From Roseomonas sp. GC11 (lineage in GTDB: Bacteria; Pseudomonadota; Alphaproteobacteria; Acetobacterales; Acetobacteraceae), in contig NZ_JANFNY010000002.1 in the NCBI RefSeq assembly GCF_024437745.1, positions 1-64,000 on the forward strand: a stretch of 64,000 nt of DNA. Direction: 5' to 3'. Each line of letters begins with the position of its first letter. The stretch's first letter is position 1. The notes under the pieces are model-generated. The model was given only the letters and a program-made list of their open reading frames with translations, was not told the origin of the DNA and searched no databases. Below are positions 17,129-27,009 of this stretch, piece by piece. A program made the translations under genes and the position numbers.

Positions 17129-17464
17129 TCAGGCGGTGGCGAGCAGCGCCACGCCGAGGGAGATCAGCCCGATGGCGGCGATCTTCTGCGCGCCCAGTGC
17201 CTCGCCGAAGAGAAAATGCCCGATCAGCGCGATGACGACATAGGAGGCGGCGGTGCAGGGCAGCGCCACGCTCATCGGGATTTTCCGAAGCGCAACGATG
17301 TAGAGCATGGCCGCGCCGCCATAGAAGCCGAGGCCGATGATGGTCTGCCAGCGGAAGAGCTGGGCGAGGAAGCCGCCCTCCCCCAGCGTGCCCGCCTTCA
17401 GCAGCACCTGCCCGACCAGGGAGGCGGAGATGGCCACCGCCAGCACCAGCCAGTGCAGCATCAC
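17129..17464 (-). CDS. Small four-helix EamA/SMR-type transporter (ArnE/F-like)
   Basis: A 111-aa membrane protein with four helices, the size of a half EamA repeat. It resembles the small flippase subunits that move undecaprenyl-linked sugars across the inner membrane (ArnE/ArnF and related). Its start overlaps the stop of the ArnC/DPM1-like glycosyltransferase upstream (17,461-17,464), which strongly suggests a shared pathway: one enzyme loads a sugar on a lipid carrier and this protein helps flip it. A generic SMR drug pump is the alternative. Confidence 0.78.
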   Translation of the reverse strand: MMLHWLVLAVAISASLVGQVLLKAGTLGEGGFLAQLFRWQTIIGLGFYGGAAMLYIVALRKIPMSVALPCTAASYVVIALIGHFLFGEALGAQKIAAIGLISLGVALLATA

Positions 17465-18444
17465 GCCGCGTCCCGCGCGCGGATGACATCGCGCACCACG
17501 CCCTGGGGCTTGCCATTGGCCGAGAGGAAGGCGCGGCCGAGATACTCGCCCATCACGCCGAGGACGAAGAACTGCGCGGCGGCCACCAGCAGTTCCACCG
17601 TCATCACCGAGGCCCAGCCGGAGGGGGTTTCCTTCGTCAGCGCCTCGATGATGGTGAAGACGGCGCCCAGCATGCCGAGCACGCCCATGCCGAGGCCGAC
17701 GAACATGGCCAGCCGCAGCGGCATCAGCGAGAAATTGGTGGCGAGGTTCAGCCAGAGGCGGATCAGCCGGCGCAGCGTGTAGTTGCTGCGGCCCTGGGCG
17801 CGGGCCAGGTGCATCACCTCGATACTGTCGATGCGCTGCGTCACCTGCACGATGATGCCATCGATATAGGGGTAGGGGCCGGCGTATTTCGTCACCTCCC
17901 GCACCACCAGCGCCGACATGCAGCGGAAGGAGGACAGGTAGAGCCCCTTCGGCTTGTCCATCAGCTGGTCCGCCACCCAGTTGGCGAAGCGCGAGCCGAG
18001 GTTGCGCCAGCCCTCATGCTCCTTGCGGGCATAGCGGGTATAGACCACGTCCCAGCCGCCGAGGCGGGCATGGTCGTAGAGCTTCACCACCTCCTCGGGC
18101 GGGTTCTGGAGGTCGTCATCCATGGTGATGACATAGTCGCCGCGGGCATGGCGCAGCCCGGTCATGACCGCGTTGTGCTCGCCGAAATTGCGCGCATGCT
18201 CGACATAGGTGAGCGGCACGCGGGCGCTGGCGGCGAGGGCGCGGCAGACATCGCCGGAATTGTCCGGGCTACCGTCATTGACCAGCACGATCTCCAGCCC
18301 GCCCTCCGGCGCCAGGGCGGAGAGCGCCTCGACCAGCAGCCCGACCGTCTCCGCCCCGCGATAGACCGGCACGACGATGGAGAGGCCGACGCGACGGGAG
18401 GCGGAACCCTCGGCGGCGGCGGGAAGCGGGTGGGCGAGGCTCAT
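17461..18444 (-). CDS. Family 2 glycosyltransferase, ArnC/GtrB/DPM1-like with two C-terminal membrane helices
   Basis: A 327-aa polyprenyl-phosphate glycosyltransferase. The GT-A domain has S-I-V-V-P-V-Y-R at the start, the nucleotide site V-L-V-N-D-G-S-P-D-N-S, and the metal-binding D-D-D in T-M-D-D-D-L-Q-N-P-P-E. Two hydrophobic helices near residues 235-300 anchor it in the inner membrane, as in GtrB and ArnC. It likely transfers a sugar from a nucleotide donor to undecaprenyl phosphate. It is coupled by overlap to the small flippase-like gene and lies 42 nt downstream of a SAM methyltransferase in the same orientation, so the three probably form a sugar-lipid modification operon. Confidence 0.9.
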   Translation of the reverse strand: MSLAHPLPAAAEGSASRRVGLSIVVPVYRGAETVGLLVEALSALAPEGGLEIVLVNDGSPDNSGDVCRALAASARVPLTYVEHARNFGEHNAVMTGLRHARGDYVITMDDDLQNPPEEVVKLYDHARLGGWDVVYTRYARKEHEGWRNLGSRFANWVADQLMDKPKGLYLSSFRCMSALVVREVTKYAGPYPYIDGIIVQVTQRIDSIEVMHLARAQGRSNYTLRRLIRLWLNLATNFSLMPLRLAMFVGLGMGVLGMLGAVFTIIEALTKETPSGWASVMTVELLVAAAQFFVLGVMGEYLGRAFLSANGKPQGVVRDVIRARDAA

Positions 18445-18486
18445 GCGCGTCGGCTTTCCGGTCGGGGGGGGGGAAGGAGATCAGGC

Positions 18487-19224
18487 TCAGGCGGGCCGGC
18501 GCGCGGTGAGCAGCACGGACCCGCCGGCCGGGTAGCGCAGGCCGAGGCGGGCCAGCGCGGCTTCCGCCACCGTGGCCGCGTGCAGCGTGGCATCCAGCCA
18601 GGGCGGAAATGGGGCGACATCGCTGGCATCGGCCTCGCCGCGCGCCAGGATCTTGCGCTGCACGATCATCAGCGGCAGCAGCAGGGCATTCCAGTAGCGC
18701 GCCGTGACGGCCTCAAACCCCGCCGCGCGCAGCAGCGCCACGGCCTGCGGCGCGGTGTAGCGGCGGGCATTGTGCACGCGCCGGTCATGCGCCGAGGCCA
18801 GCCAGGAAAAGGCCGGCAGGTTCAGCACCAGCAGCCCGCCCGGCGCCAGCACGCGGCGCATCTCGGCCAGGGCGGCCGCCTCCGCCACCGCCGCGTGGCA
18901 CAGCACATCCAGGCTGGTGAGGGCGGCGAAGGCGCCATCGGCGAAGGGCAGGCGCGCGGCATCGCCGGCGGCGATGGCGGCGCCGGACTTGGCGGCGGCG
19001 CGGGCGGCGGCAGCGGGGTTGTATTCCAGCCCGGCCAGGGCCTGCCCCGGAAAGGCGGCGGCCAGGTGGCGCAGCAGCCCGCCCGTGCCGCAGCCGACAT
19101 CCAGCCAGGGGCCGGGCGGCGGGGCCTGGCCGCGCAGCGCCGCGGCGGCGCGGGACCGCAGGGCGCGGTACCACCACATGCCATCCTCGGCGCGGTCCAT
19201 CAGGGCGTATTCGTCGGCGTCCAC
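18487..19224 (-). CDS. Class I SAM-dependent methyltransferase
   Basis: A 245-aa methyltransferase. Motif I is L-D-V-G-C-G-T-G-G at residues about 41-49, the acidic loop after beta-2 is G-L-E-Y-N, and A-G-D-A-A-R-L-P-F marks motif II. A long C-terminal region with a hydrophobic L-L-L-P-L-M-I segment may sit against the membrane. The opening M-D-A-D-E-Y-A-L-M...M-W-W-Y-R-A-L matches methyltransferases found beside polysaccharide or lipid-linked sugar genes. It is the first gene of the glycosyltransferase/flippase cassette, which suggests a glycolipid or lipid substrate; that is inference. Confidence 0.85.
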   Translation of the reverse strand: MDADEYALMDRAEDGMWWYRALRSRAAAALRGQAPPPGPWLDVGCGTGGLLRHLAAAFPGQALAGLEYNPAAAARAAAKSGAAIAAGDAARLPFADGAFAALTSLDVLCHAAVAEAAALAEMRRVLAPGGLLVLNLPAFSWLASAHDRRVHNARRYTAPQAVALLRAAGFEAVTARYWNALLLPLMIVQRKILARGEADASDVAPFPPWLDATLHAATVAEAALARLGLRYPAGGSVLLTARRPA

Positions 19225-19430
19225 GCGATCCTTGTGGCAGCGCCGGACCGGCGCGGCAATGGTCCGCCCGGCCCGGAAGCACCGCCCCGGCCGCGATTTC
19301 CACGCCCCGCCCGCTATGCGGGAGCGCGTGGCGGCGGTATCGCGTGAGAGGCGGAATCGCCACCGGGAAGAGCCCGGAAGGGTCCCGGGTGGTCCCGGGC
19401 GCAGGGCCCTGGCGCAGGGAAGGAAGCAGG

Positions 19431-20300
19431 ATGGCCTACGAGGAGTATCTCGGCCGCACCGAGAGCCGGGAAGACCGGATGGACCCCCGCCTCGCCGAAG
19501 GCATGGCCGCCACCCTCGGCCAGCCCCTGCCCCCGCCCGGGGAGGATCTGCCGCCGCTCTGGCACTGGATGCTGTTCCAGGACTGGCGCCCGGCCGGGGG
19601 GCTGGGGCCGGATGGCCACCCGCAGCGCGGCGGCTTCCTGCCGCCGGTGCACCATCTGGAGCGCCGCATGTGGGCAGGCGGGCGCCTCACCTTCCAGGGG
19701 GGCTTGCGCGTGGGCGACACGCTGCGCCGCACCAGCACCATCCTGCGCATCGACCAGAAGGCAGGCGGCAGCGGGGAACTGGTTTTCGTCACCGTCCGCC
19801 ACGCGCTGGAAGGCCCGCGCGGCCCGGTGCTGGAGGAGGAGCACGACATCGTCTACCGCGGCACCGGCGGCGCCGCCCTGCGCGAGGCCCCCGCCGCGCC
19901 GGACTGGCTGGAGGCCCGCCGCGCCACGGTGCTGCCGGATGCGGTGGCGCTGTTCCGCTACTCCGCCCTCACCGGCAACGGGCACCGCATCCATTACGAC
20001 CACCCCTATGTCACCGGGGTGGAGGGCTACCCCGGCCTCGTGGTGCACGGGCCGCTCCAGGCCACCTGGCTGGCGGCGCATGCCCTGGCCCTGGCGCGGG
20101 AGGAGAGAGGGCCGGGCGCGCGGCTGGCGCGCTTCGCCTTCCGCGGCCTGCGCGCGGCGATCGCCGGCCGGCCGCTCACCCTGCTCGGCCAGTGGGAGAA
20201 GAAGGGGGAGAAGAAGGGGGGGACAGGGGCGCGGCTGCGGCTGGAGACGCGCGACGATACCGGCGCCACCTGCCAGGCCGCGGAGGCCGACCTTGCCTGA
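19431..20300 (+). CDS. FAS1-like dehydratase / MaoC-like acyl-CoA hydratase (3-methylfumaryl-CoA hydratase type)
   Basis: A 289-aa two-hotdog protein. The N-terminal hotdog contains P-P-L-W-H-W-M-L-F and R-G-G-F-L-P-P-V-H-H-L-E-R-R-M-W-A-G-G. The C-terminal hotdog contains F-R-Y-S-A-L-T-G-N-G-H-R-I-H-Y-D, the hydratase-2-like Asp/His pair, and Y-P-G-L-V-V-H-G-P-L. This architecture is that of the 3-methylfumaryl-CoA (mesaconyl-C4-CoA) hydratase family. No citramalyl-CoA or hydroxypropionate-cycle genes are nearby, so the actual acyl-CoA is uncertain. The product overlaps the downstream transporter start by 8 nt. A Lys/Gly-rich insert (E-K-K-G-E-K-K-G-G) near the C-terminus comes from a small duplicated GAAGAAGGGGG. 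Confidence 0.85.
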   Translation: MAYEEYLGRTESREDRMDPRLAEGMAATLGQPLPPPGEDLPPLWHWMLFQDWRPAGGLGPDGHPQRGGFLPPVHHLERRMWAGGRLTFQGGLRVGDTLRRTSTILRIDQKAGGSGELVFVTVRHALEGPRGPVLEEEHDIVYRGTGGAALREAPAAPDWLEARRATVLPDAVALFRYSALTGNGHRIHYDHPYVTGVEGYPGLVVHGPLQATWLAAHALALAREERGPGARLARFAFRGLRAAIAGRPLTLLGQWEKKGEKKGGTGARLRLETRDDTGATCQAAEADLA

Positions 20301-21324
20301 CCCCACGCCCGCCTCCCCTTCCCCTTCCTCTGTCCAGGCGGAGGCCCCGCCCTCCCCCATCCGAAAACCCCCGGCCGGGGCGGAGGCGCCACCGCCCCGG
20401 CCGCAGGCGCCTCCCCAAGCGCCTCCCCCCCGGCGGGAGGTGGTGGACAACACCGTTCTCGGCATCGGGCTGATCGCGCTCGGCTATGCCGTCATCGCCG
20501 GGGCGGATGCGGCGGTGAAATGGGCCATGCCGCAGGTCGGCCCGGCCATGGCCATGGTCTGGCGCGGCATCTTCGGCGCCCTCGCCATCCTGCTGCTGGC
20601 GCGCGGCGCACCCCTGCGGCCGGTGAATGGCCGCCTCATCCTCTGGCGCAGCCTGCTGCACTGCGTCGTCACCATTGGCTTCTACATCGCCTGGGCGCGG
20701 GCGGTGCCGCTGGCCGATACCTATGCCGTCTCCGCCGCATCGCCGCTGCTGATGACGCTGCTCGCCATCCCGCTGCTGGGGGAGGTGGTAGGCTGGCGGC
20801 GCTGGACCAGCACGGCACTCGGCTTCTGTGGCGTGCTCGTCATGCTCCAGCCCGGCGGCGCGCTGTGGCGCTGGGAGGCGGGGATGATGCTCGCCGCCAC
20901 CGGGCTGATGGCGCTGACCCGCATCTGGACGCGCATCCTCTCGCGCAGCGATGGCGCCGCGACCATCGCCTTCTGGCTGCTGCTGGCGCATGTGCCGGTG
21001 GGGCTGCTGCTGCTGCCGGCCTTCCCGCCCCTGGCCTGGGTGCCCTCGCCCGGCGTGGCGCTGGCGCTGGTCGGCTTCGGCATGGCCAATGGGGTGGCGC
21101 ATTTCCTCTTCGCCCGCGCCTTCGCCCTCGCCCCCGTCTCGGTGCTGGCGCCCTTCGAATACACCACCCTGGTCTGGGGCCTGCTGCTCGGCCTGCTGAT
21201 CTGGGGGGATTTCCCGGCCGGCAGCACCCTGGCCGGGGCGGGCATCGTCGTCACCGCCGGGCTCTACAACCTGCACCGGGAACGGCTGCGCGCCCGCGCC
21301 GCCCGCCGGGAGGCCCGCGCATGA
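20293..21324 (+). CDS. DMT-superfamily (EamA) transporter 1
   Basis: A 343-aa membrane protein with ten helices in two EamA repeats, after an unusual 45-residue Pro/Ala-rich cytoplasmic N-terminus. The TTG at 20,293 has GGAGG 6 nt upstream and overlaps the hydratase stop, so coupling is likely. A GTG at 20,440 would remove the Pro-rich part but has a poorly spaced ribosome site. The sequence of the second repeat (F-A-R-A-F-A-L-A-P-V-S-V-L-A-P-F-E-Y-T) is typical of RhaT/EamA exporters of the group often called S-adenosylmethionine uptake-like. The substrate is unknown. Confidence 0.87.
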   Translation: MPDPTPASPSPSSVQAEAPPSPIRKPPAGAEAPPPRPQAPPQAPPPRREVVDNTVLGIGLIALGYAVIAGADAAVKWAMPQVGPAMAMVWRGIFGALAILLLARGAPLRPVNGRLILWRSLLHCVVTIGFYIAWARAVPLADTYAVSAASPLLMTLLAIPLLGEVVGWRRWTSTALGFCGVLVMLQPGGALWRWEAGMMLAATGLMALTRIWTRILSRSDGAATIAFWLLLAHVPVGLLLLPAFPPLAWVPSPGVALALVGFGMANGVAHFLFARAFALAPVSVLAPFEYTTLVWGLLLGLLIWGDFPAGSTLAGAGIVVTAGLYNLHRERLRARAARREARA

Positions 21325-22226
21325 TCCAGCGCCGGCACGACCTGAAGCGCGGCGCGCTGCTCATGCTCGCCGCCACCGCCCTCTTCGCGCTGATGAGCGC
21401 GCTGGTGAAGCTGCTCGGCAGCCGCATCCCCTTCGCCGAGCTGGTCTTCTTCCGCAACGCCTTCGCCCTGCCGGTGGTGGTGGCCATCGCGCTGCGCCGC
21501 CACGCCACGCTCTACACCCGCCGCTTCCCCGGCCATCTCGCCCGCGCCTGCACCGGCCTCTCGGCGATGAGCTGTTCCTTCTACGCCCTCACCGTGCTGC
21601 CGCTGGCCGAGCAGACGGCGCTCAGCTACTGCACGCCGCTCTTCGTCATCATCCTCTCCATCCCCTTCCTGGGGGAGCGGCCGGGGCCGCACCGCTGGGC
21701 GGCGGTGGTGGTGGGCTTCCTCGGCATCCTGGTGATCGCGCTCGGCCAGGGCGCCTTCGGCGGCGGCCACCCGGTGGCGGAGGGGGTGACGCAGGCCATG
21801 GTCACCCTCGGCTTCGCCGCCGCCGCGCTGAACGGCCTGTTCTCCGGCATGACGACGATGCTGGTGCGCCAGCTCTCCGACACCGAGGCCAGCGCCACCA
21901 TCGTGCTGTGGCAGTCCCTGCTGATGAGCAGCCTCAGCTTCATCGCCCTGCCCTTCCTCTGGGTCACGCCCACGCTGGGGGAATGGCCGCTGCTGCTGGC
22001 CATCGGGCTGATCGGCGGCTTCGCCCAGGTGCTGCTGACCGAGGCCTATGCCAGCGCGCAGGTTTCCTCCCTCGGGCCTTATTCCTACACGGCGCTGATC
22101 TGGGCGATGATGATCGGCTGGCTGGTCTGGGGCGATGTCCCCACCCTCGCCATGCTGGCCGGCGCGGCGCTGATCGTGGGCGCCGGCCTCTACGTGCTGC
22201 ATCACGAGATGCGGAAGAGAAAATAG
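21321..22226 (+). CDS. DMT-superfamily (EamA) transporter 2
   Basis: A 301-aa ten-helix protein, paralogous in fold to the preceding transporter. The start ATG overlaps the previous stop (ATGA). Landmarks are E-L-V-F-F-R-N-A-F-A-L-P in helix 2 and Y-C-T-P-L-F-V-I-I-L-S-I-P-F-L-G-E-R-P in the first repeat. In the second repeat the A-Y-A-S-A-Q-V-S-S-L-G-P-Y-S-Y segment occupies the same place as the A-P-x-S-V-L-A-P motif of its neighbour. Two different DMT exporters coupled to one acyl-CoA hydratase is an odd operon; perhaps the pair acts as a heteromer, though this is speculative. Confidence 0.87.
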   Translation: MIQRRHDLKRGALLMLAATALFALMSALVKLLGSRIPFAELVFFRNAFALPVVVAIALRRHATLYTRRFPGHLARACTGLSAMSCSFYALTVLPLAEQTALSYCTPLFVIILSIPFLGERPGPHRWAAVVVGFLGILVIALGQGAFGGGHPVAEGVTQAMVTLGFAAAALNGLFSGMTTMLVRQLSDTEASATIVLWQSLLMSSLSFIALPFLWVTPTLGEWPLLLAIGLIGGFAQVLLTEAYASAQVSSLGPYSYTALIWAMMIGWLVWGDVPTLAMLAGAALIVGAGLYVLHHEMRKRK

Positions 22227-22234
22227 TCGAAATT

Positions 22235-22345
22235 CTTCTTTTTCTGAAGAAAAAGATTTTCTTTCAGTTTGGCGTCCCGCCTCAGGCCACAGGCGGGACG
22301 CCAACTGAAAAAAGTTTTTTGGTTCTTTTTTCAAAAAAGAACCCT
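22235..22345. terminator. Composite bidirectional terminator repeat
   Basis: Three stems in a row: TTCTTTTTCTGAAGAAAAAGA, then TTGGCGTCCCGCC...GGCGGGACGCCAA (about 22,270-22,304), then GGTTCTTTTTT-C-AAAAAAGAACC (22,321-22,343). It lies between the convergent transporter and GOLPH3-like genes. The last stem is one of four near-identical copies in the chromosome half (8,349; 22,321; 27,113; 29,931). Confidence 0.82.
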
Positions 22346-22355
22346 TCTGAAAAAC

Positions 22356-22988
22356 TTACCCTCGCGCCGCATAGATATCCCGCGTGGCGGCGGCCAGCGC
22401 CCGGGCCATTTCCTCGAGCGCGGCGATCTGCTCGACGCGGCCCATGGCGCGGGCGGCTTCCTGCTCGGAGAGCAGGAGGGGGATCAGCCCGGCGATGCGG
22501 CACAGCCCGATCATCATGGCATCCCGCGCATCGGGGATGACATCGCCGAGCAGCACCTGCCGCAGGCGCTCGCGCACCGCCTCGGTGGTGCCGCCATCGG
22601 CCTTGGGGTAGCGGTGGTCGGAGAGCACCCAGAAGACGCGCCCCTTCTCCCGCCGCAGGATGCCGCGCGCCACCAGCCGCTCCAGCCAGACGGGGCGGAG
22701 CTTCGGCGCCTCCCGCATCAGCTGCTCGATCCACCAGCGGCTCGGCCGGGTGGGCTGGGTGGCGCCGATGCGGGAGAGCAGCGCATCCAGCGAGGCCTCG
22801 CCCAGCGGCGCCTCGCTCACCAGGTAAAGCTGGTCCGGGTCGGTATCCACCCGCCCGGCCAGGGCAAGCTCCATGAGCATGGCACCCGCCATGGCCAGTT
22901 CGGCGGCCGGGCCGGGCAGGCCGATCGGCCTGCCGGTGGCGTCGTCGAGGGTGAGGAGCAGGATCTCCTCCGGCATGGTGAGCGGCAT
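22356..22988 (-). CDS. GOLPH3/VPS74-family (GPP34 domain) protein
   Basis: A 210-aa soluble protein covering one full GPP34 domain. The opening [10 protein letters not shown]-x-T-G-R, the [15 protein letters not shown] segment, the [16 protein letters not shown] wing and the C-terminal [13 protein letters not shown] pattern are characteristic. Eukaryotic GOLPH3 binds PI4P and sorts Golgi glycosyltransferases; the bacterial members have no assigned role but plausibly bind membrane lipids. The gene stands alone, 24 nt upstream of the gamma-glutamyltransferase stop in the same orientation, so co-transcription is possible. Confidence 0.85.
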   Translation of the reverse strand: MPLTMPEEILLLTLDDATGRPIGLPGPAAELAMAGAMLMELALAGRVDTDPDQLYLVSEAPLGEASLDALLSRIGATQPTRPSRWWIEQLMREAPKLRPVWLERLVARGILRREKGRVFWVLSDHRYPKADGGTTEAVRERLRQVLLGDVIPDARDAMMIGLCRIAGLIPLLLSEQEAARAMGRVEQIAALEEMARALAAATRDIYAARG

Positions 22989-23012
22989 GGTCCTCCCCAG
23001 GATAGGCCCGTC

Positions 23013-24683
23013 TCAGGTCAGGGCGAGGGCGGCGGACCAGGGGCTCATCGCGTCGCTGATGCCCGCATGGCCGTCGCCTTCACGCAGGATCAGATTGGGG
23101 CAGGCGAAGTTCACGGGCAACACGGCGTGTTCCACAATCTGCAGCCCGCCCTGCGCCTCCAGCGCCGCCAGCACCGCCGGGGGGAGGCGCCGGTCGGCCG
23201 TGGCGCCATCGGGGCCGGAGACGTCGATGCGCGGATGGTGGGCCACCTCCTCCACCGCCATGCCGAAATCCAGCGCGAAGGCGAGGCTCTGATAGACCGA
23301 GGCCAGGATGCGCCGCCCGCCCGAGGCCCCCGCCGCCAGCATCGGCCCAACCACTGGCCCAACCACTGGCCCCGCGCCGTCCGAGACGGTGACGGGGCAC
23401 ATATTGCACAGCGGCCGCGCCCCGGGGCGGATGGCGTTGGCGCTGCCCGGCTGCGGGTCGAACCACATCATGCCGTTGTTCATCAGCACGCCGCTGCCCG
23501 GCAGCACGACGCGGCTACCCATGGAGGAGAGCAGCGTCGTCGTCATCGCCACCATGTTGCCGGCGGCATCGACCACGGTGAGGTGGGTGGTGCAGGTCTC
23601 GGCCGGCTCGGGCGGGGTGGACTGGGGCGGGGTGGCTTCATGCGCCACGGTGCCGGCGCCGAGGCCCTCCAGCCGCTCGGCATAGGCCCGGCGCATGGCG
23701 CTGGCCAGGGCCGCGAACCAGGTGGCATCCGGCGCCGCGCCGGGGGTGGTGGCCTCCATCGCCGCCACCACCCGCGCCAGGGTGGGCGCCGCCGTCAGCC
23801 CGCCCGCGCCCTGCAGCGTGTAGCGCCCGCGCCAGGGGATGGAGAGCGCCGGCCGCACCACCGCCCGGCAGCCGCGCAGGTCGTCCAGCGACAGCCGCCC
23901 GCCCATCGCCGCCACATCCGCCGCGATGGAGGCCGCCACCTCGCCCTCATAGAAGTCCCGCCAGCCGGCGGCGCCCAGGCGCTCCAGCGTCTCCGGCAGG
24001 CGGCCAAGGCGGAAGAAGCCCGGCTTGCCCTGGTAGGGCGCGACCGGCGGCAGGCCATCCGGCAGGTAGATGCGCGCGCTCTCCGGGTAGAGGCGCAGCA
24101 CCTTGGCCGAATTGGCGATCTTCAGCGTGGTGAACCAGTCCTGCGGCAGGCCGCGCCGGGCCAGGGCGATGGCCGGGGCCACGAGATCGGCCCAGGCCAT
24201 GCCGCTGCCGAAGCGCTCCGCCAGCGTGCCATAGCCCGCCACGGCGGAGGGGATGACGAAGGAGAGCGGGCCGTGGATGTTGCGGTCGCCCTCCACCTCC
24301 GGCCAGGCGAAGAGGTCCTGCTTCATCCGCCCGGTCAGCGGGTAGTCCGCCGGGTCGCTGGCGGCGGGGGCGACGGGGCCGAAATCCAGCACCTCCGCCG
24401 TGGGGCTGCCCGCCCGGTGGATGACGGCGAAGCCGATGCCGCCCAGGCCGGAATTCCACGGTTCCAGCGCGGCCAGGGCCAGGGCGGTGGCGGCGGCGGC
24501 ATCGGCGGCGTTGCCGCCCGCCTCCAGCACGGCCAGCCCAGCCTCGGCGGCGGCGCGGCTCTGGCTGGCCACCATGCCGCGCCGGCCGCGCGCGGCGGGC
24601 TTGGCCAGGTGCCAGTGCTGCGTGGTGAAGTCCGGCGGCGTGAAGCTGAGCGGAGAGGCGGGGGAGGCCATGGGCGCGTCCAT
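23013..24683 (-). CDS. Gamma-glutamyltransferase-family protein (Ntn hydrolase)
   Basis: A 556-aa GGT-like N-terminal-nucleophile hydrolase. The autocleavage site and catalytic Thr lie in [11 protein letters not shown] (about two thirds along). A downstream S-S-M-G-S-R region and [10 protein letters not shown] glycine loop match the small subunit. The N-terminal [14 protein letters not shown] motif and [10 protein letters not shown] typical of the large subunit are clear. No signal peptide is apparent, so it may be cytoplasmic, acting on an amide other than glutathione. A P-V-V-G repeated twice comes from a 12-bp tandem duplication at about 23,346-23,372. Confidence 0.9.
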   Translation of the reverse strand: MDAPMASPASPLSFTPPDFTTQHWHLAKPAARGRRGMVASQSRAAAEAGLAVLEAGGNAADAAAATALALAALEPWNSGLGGIGFAVIHRAGSPTAEVLDFGPVAPAASDPADYPLTGRMKQDLFAWPEVEGDRNIHGPLSFVIPSAVAGYGTLAERFGSGMAWADLVAPAIALARRGLPQDWFTTLKIANSAKVLRLYPESARIYLPDGLPPVAPYQGKPGFFRLGRLPETLERLGAAGWRDFYEGEVAASIAADVAAMGGRLSLDDLRGCRAVVRPALSIPWRGRYTLQGAGGLTAAPTLARVVAAMEATTPGAAPDATWFAALASAMRRAYAERLEGLGAGTVAHEATPPQSTPPEPAETCTTHLTVVDAAGNMVAMTTTLLSSMGSRVVLPGSGVLMNNGMMWFDPQPGSANAIRPGARPLCNMCPVTVSDGAGPVVGPVVGPMLAAGASGGRRILASVYQSLAFALDFGMAVEEVAHHPRIDVSGPDGATADRRLPPAVLAALEAQGGLQIVEHAVLPVNFACPNLILREGDGHAGISDAMSPWSAALALT

Positions 24684-24842
24684 CCTGCGGCGGGGTCGGG
24701 CGGGAAGCCTCCACCCGTTGCGGGGCGCGCGTCCATCCCCTCCCCCCTCTGCGGCCCTTCGTTGCGGAACCGACTCTCTGCCTTTGCCGCGCGGGGGGAA
24801 TGTGGGTTAACTCGCCGGCAGGAAATCAGACGGGAGAAACCA

Positions 24843-27005
24843 ATGGCCGGCATGGTGCGGATCGGCGCGCTCGACGTGGCGCAGACGCTGCGGGACTTCA
24901 TCGAGGCGGAGGCCCTGCCGGGCACCGGGGTGGAGGCCGCCACCTTCTGGACGGCGCTGGAGACCATCCTGGCCGATCTGGCGCCGCGCAACGCCGCGCT
25001 GCTGGCCGAGCGCGATGCGCTACAGGCGAAGATCGACTCGTGGCACCGCGCCCACCCGGCGCGCCCGGTCGATGCCGCCGCCTACCGCGCCTTCCTGGAG
25101 GAGATCGGCTACCTCCTCCCCGACCCCGGCGCCGTCGCCGTCACCACGGCGAATGTGGACCCGGAGATCGCCAGCCTGGCCGGGCCGCAGCTCGTCGTGC
25201 CGGTGAACAACCCGCGCTACGCGCTGAATGCCGGCAATGCGCGCTGGGGCAGCCTGTATGACGCGCTCTATGGCACCGACGCCATCCCGCAGGAGGGCGA
25301 TCTGGCGCCGGGCCGCGGCTTCAACCCGGCGCGCGGCGCGGCGGTGATCGCGCGCGCGCGCGCCGTGCTGGACCAGGCCGTGCCGCTGGCCGCCGGGCGC
25401 TGGGCGGAGGTCACGGGGCTGGCCGTGCGCGGCGGGGCGCTGGCCGTCACCCTCGCCGGCGGCGGCGCCGCCAGCACCACGCTGAAGGAGGCCGCGCAGT
25501 TCGCCGGCCATGCCGGCGCGGCGGAGGCGCCCACCGCCATCCTGCTGCGCAACAACGGCCTGCACCTGGAGCTGCGCATCGACCGCGCCCACCCGATCGG
25601 CAAGGAAGACCCGGCCGGCATCGCCGATCTGGTGGCCGAATCCGCCCTCTCCACCATCATGGACTGCGAGGATTCCGTGGCCGCCGTCGATGCGGCGGAC
25701 AAGGTGGAGGTCTACCGCGCCTGGCTCGGCCTGATGAAGGGCGACCTGGAGGCGAAGTTCGAGAAGGATGGCCGCACCCTGACGCGCCGGCTCAACCCGG
25801 ACCGCGTCTACACCGCGCCGGATGGCGGCAGCCTGACCCTGCCGGGCCGCAGCCTGATGCTGGTGCGCAATGTCGGCCACCACATGATGACGGATGCCGT
25901 GCTGCTGGACGGGCAGGAGGTGCCGGAGACCATCCTGGACGCCCTCGCCACCGTCGCCATCGCGCTGCACGACCTGCGCGGGGCGCGGCGCAACAGCCGC
26001 GCCGGCTCCGTCTACATCGTCAAGCCGAAGATGCACGGGCCGAAGGAAGTGGCCTGGGCCAATGACCTGTTCGGCCGCATCGAGGCCGCCTTCGGCCTGC
26101 CCGCCTTCACCCTGAAGATGGGCATCATGGACGAGGAGCGCCGCACCACCGTCAACCTGCGCGCCTGCATCGCCGCGGCGAAGGAGCGCGTGGCCTTCAT
26201 CAACACCGGCTTCCTCGACCGCACGGGCGATGAGATCCACACCGCCATGGAAGCCGGCCCGGTGCTGCGCAAGAACGACATGAAGGGCGCGGCCTGGATC
26301 AAGGCCTATGAGGACTGGAACGTGGATACCGGCCTCGCCTGCGGCCTGCGCGGCAAGTCGCAGATCGGCAAGGGCATGTGGGCCATGCCGGACCGGATGG
26401 CGGACATGCTGGCGCAGAAGATCGGCCACCCGCGCGCCGGCGCCAACACCGCCTGGGTGCCCTCCCCCACCGCCGCGACGCTGCACGCGCTGCACTACCA
26501 CGAGGTCAGCGTGGCGGCGCGCCAGGCGGAGCTGCTGGCGGGCGGCCCGCGCGCGAAGCTGGACGACATCCTGAGCATCCCGCTCTCCACCAGCAACTGG
26601 GCGCCGGCTGATGTGCAGGCGGAGCTGGACAACAACGCCCAGGGCATCCTCGGCTATGTGGTGCGCTGGGTGGACCAGGGCGTGGGCTGCTCCAAGGTGC
26701 CGGACATCAACAATATCGGCCTGATGGAGGACCGCGCGACGCTGCGCATCTCCGCCCAGCACATCGCCAACTGGCTGCGCCATGGCGTCGTCAGCCGCGC
26801 CCAGGTGGAGGAGACGCTGAAGCGCATGGCCGCCGTGGTGGACCAGCAGAATGCCGGCGACCCGGCCTATGTGCCGATGGCCCCGGGCTTCGATGGCCCG
26901 GCCTTCCAGGCCGCCTGCGACCTCGTCTTCGAGGGCGCGGCGCAGCCCAATGGCTATACCGAGTTCGTGCTGCACCGCCGCCGGCGCGAAGCCAAGGCCG
27001 CCTGA
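24843..27005 (+). CDS. glcB: Malate synthase G
   Basis: A 720-aa monomeric malate synthase that condenses glyoxylate with acetyl-CoA in the glyoxylate shunt. It has the long isoform G layout: an N-terminal clasp (residues 1-85), then the TIM-barrel segments [32 protein letters not shown] and [14 protein letters not shown] (catalytic region), and T-G-D-E-I-H-T. The C-terminal plug carries [18 protein letters not shown], which supplies the catalytic Asp of the family. The start is ATG at 24,843. No isocitrate lyase gene is next to it. Confidence 0.97.
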   Translation: MAGMVRIGALDVAQTLRDFIEAEALPGTGVEAATFWTALETILADLAPRNAALLAERDALQAKIDSWHRAHPARPVDAAAYRAFLEEIGYLLPDPGAVAVTTANVDPEIASLAGPQLVVPVNNPRYALNAGNARWGSLYDALYGTDAIPQEGDLAPGRGFNPARGAAVIARARAVLDQAVPLAAGRWAEVTGLAVRGGALAVTLAGGGAASTTLKEAAQFAGHAGAAEAPTAILLRNNGLHLELRIDRAHPIGKEDPAGIADLVAESALSTIMDCEDSVAAVDAADKVEVYRAWLGLMKGDLEAKFEKDGRTLTRRLNPDRVYTAPDGGSLTLPGRSLMLVRNVGHHMMTDAVLLDGQEVPETILDALATVAIALHDLRGARRNSRAGSVYIVKPKMHGPKEVAWANDLFGRIEAAFGLPAFTLKMGIMDEERRTTVNLRACIAAAKERVAFINTGFLDRTGDEIHTAMEAGPVLRKNDMKGAAWIKAYEDWNVDTGLACGLRGKSQIGKGMWAMPDRMADMLAQKIGHPRAGANTAWVPSPTAATLHALHYHEVSVAARQAELLAGGPRAKLDDILSIPLSTSNWAPADVQAELDNNAQGILGYVVRWVDQGVGCSKVPDINNIGLMEDRATLRISAQHIANWLRHGVVSRAQVEETLKRMAAVVDQQNAGDPAYVPMAPGFDGPAFQAACDLVFEGAAQPNGYTEFVLHRRRREAKAA

Positions 27006-27009
27006 GGCA

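Noticed and set aside
22269-24842. Long open frame that would extend malate synthase to more than 1,500 residues
   Set aside because: It is antisense to the GOLPH3-like and gamma-glutamyltransferase genes and is Gly/Arg/Gln/His-rich, a typical high-GC shadow frame. The real start with family sequence is at 24,843.
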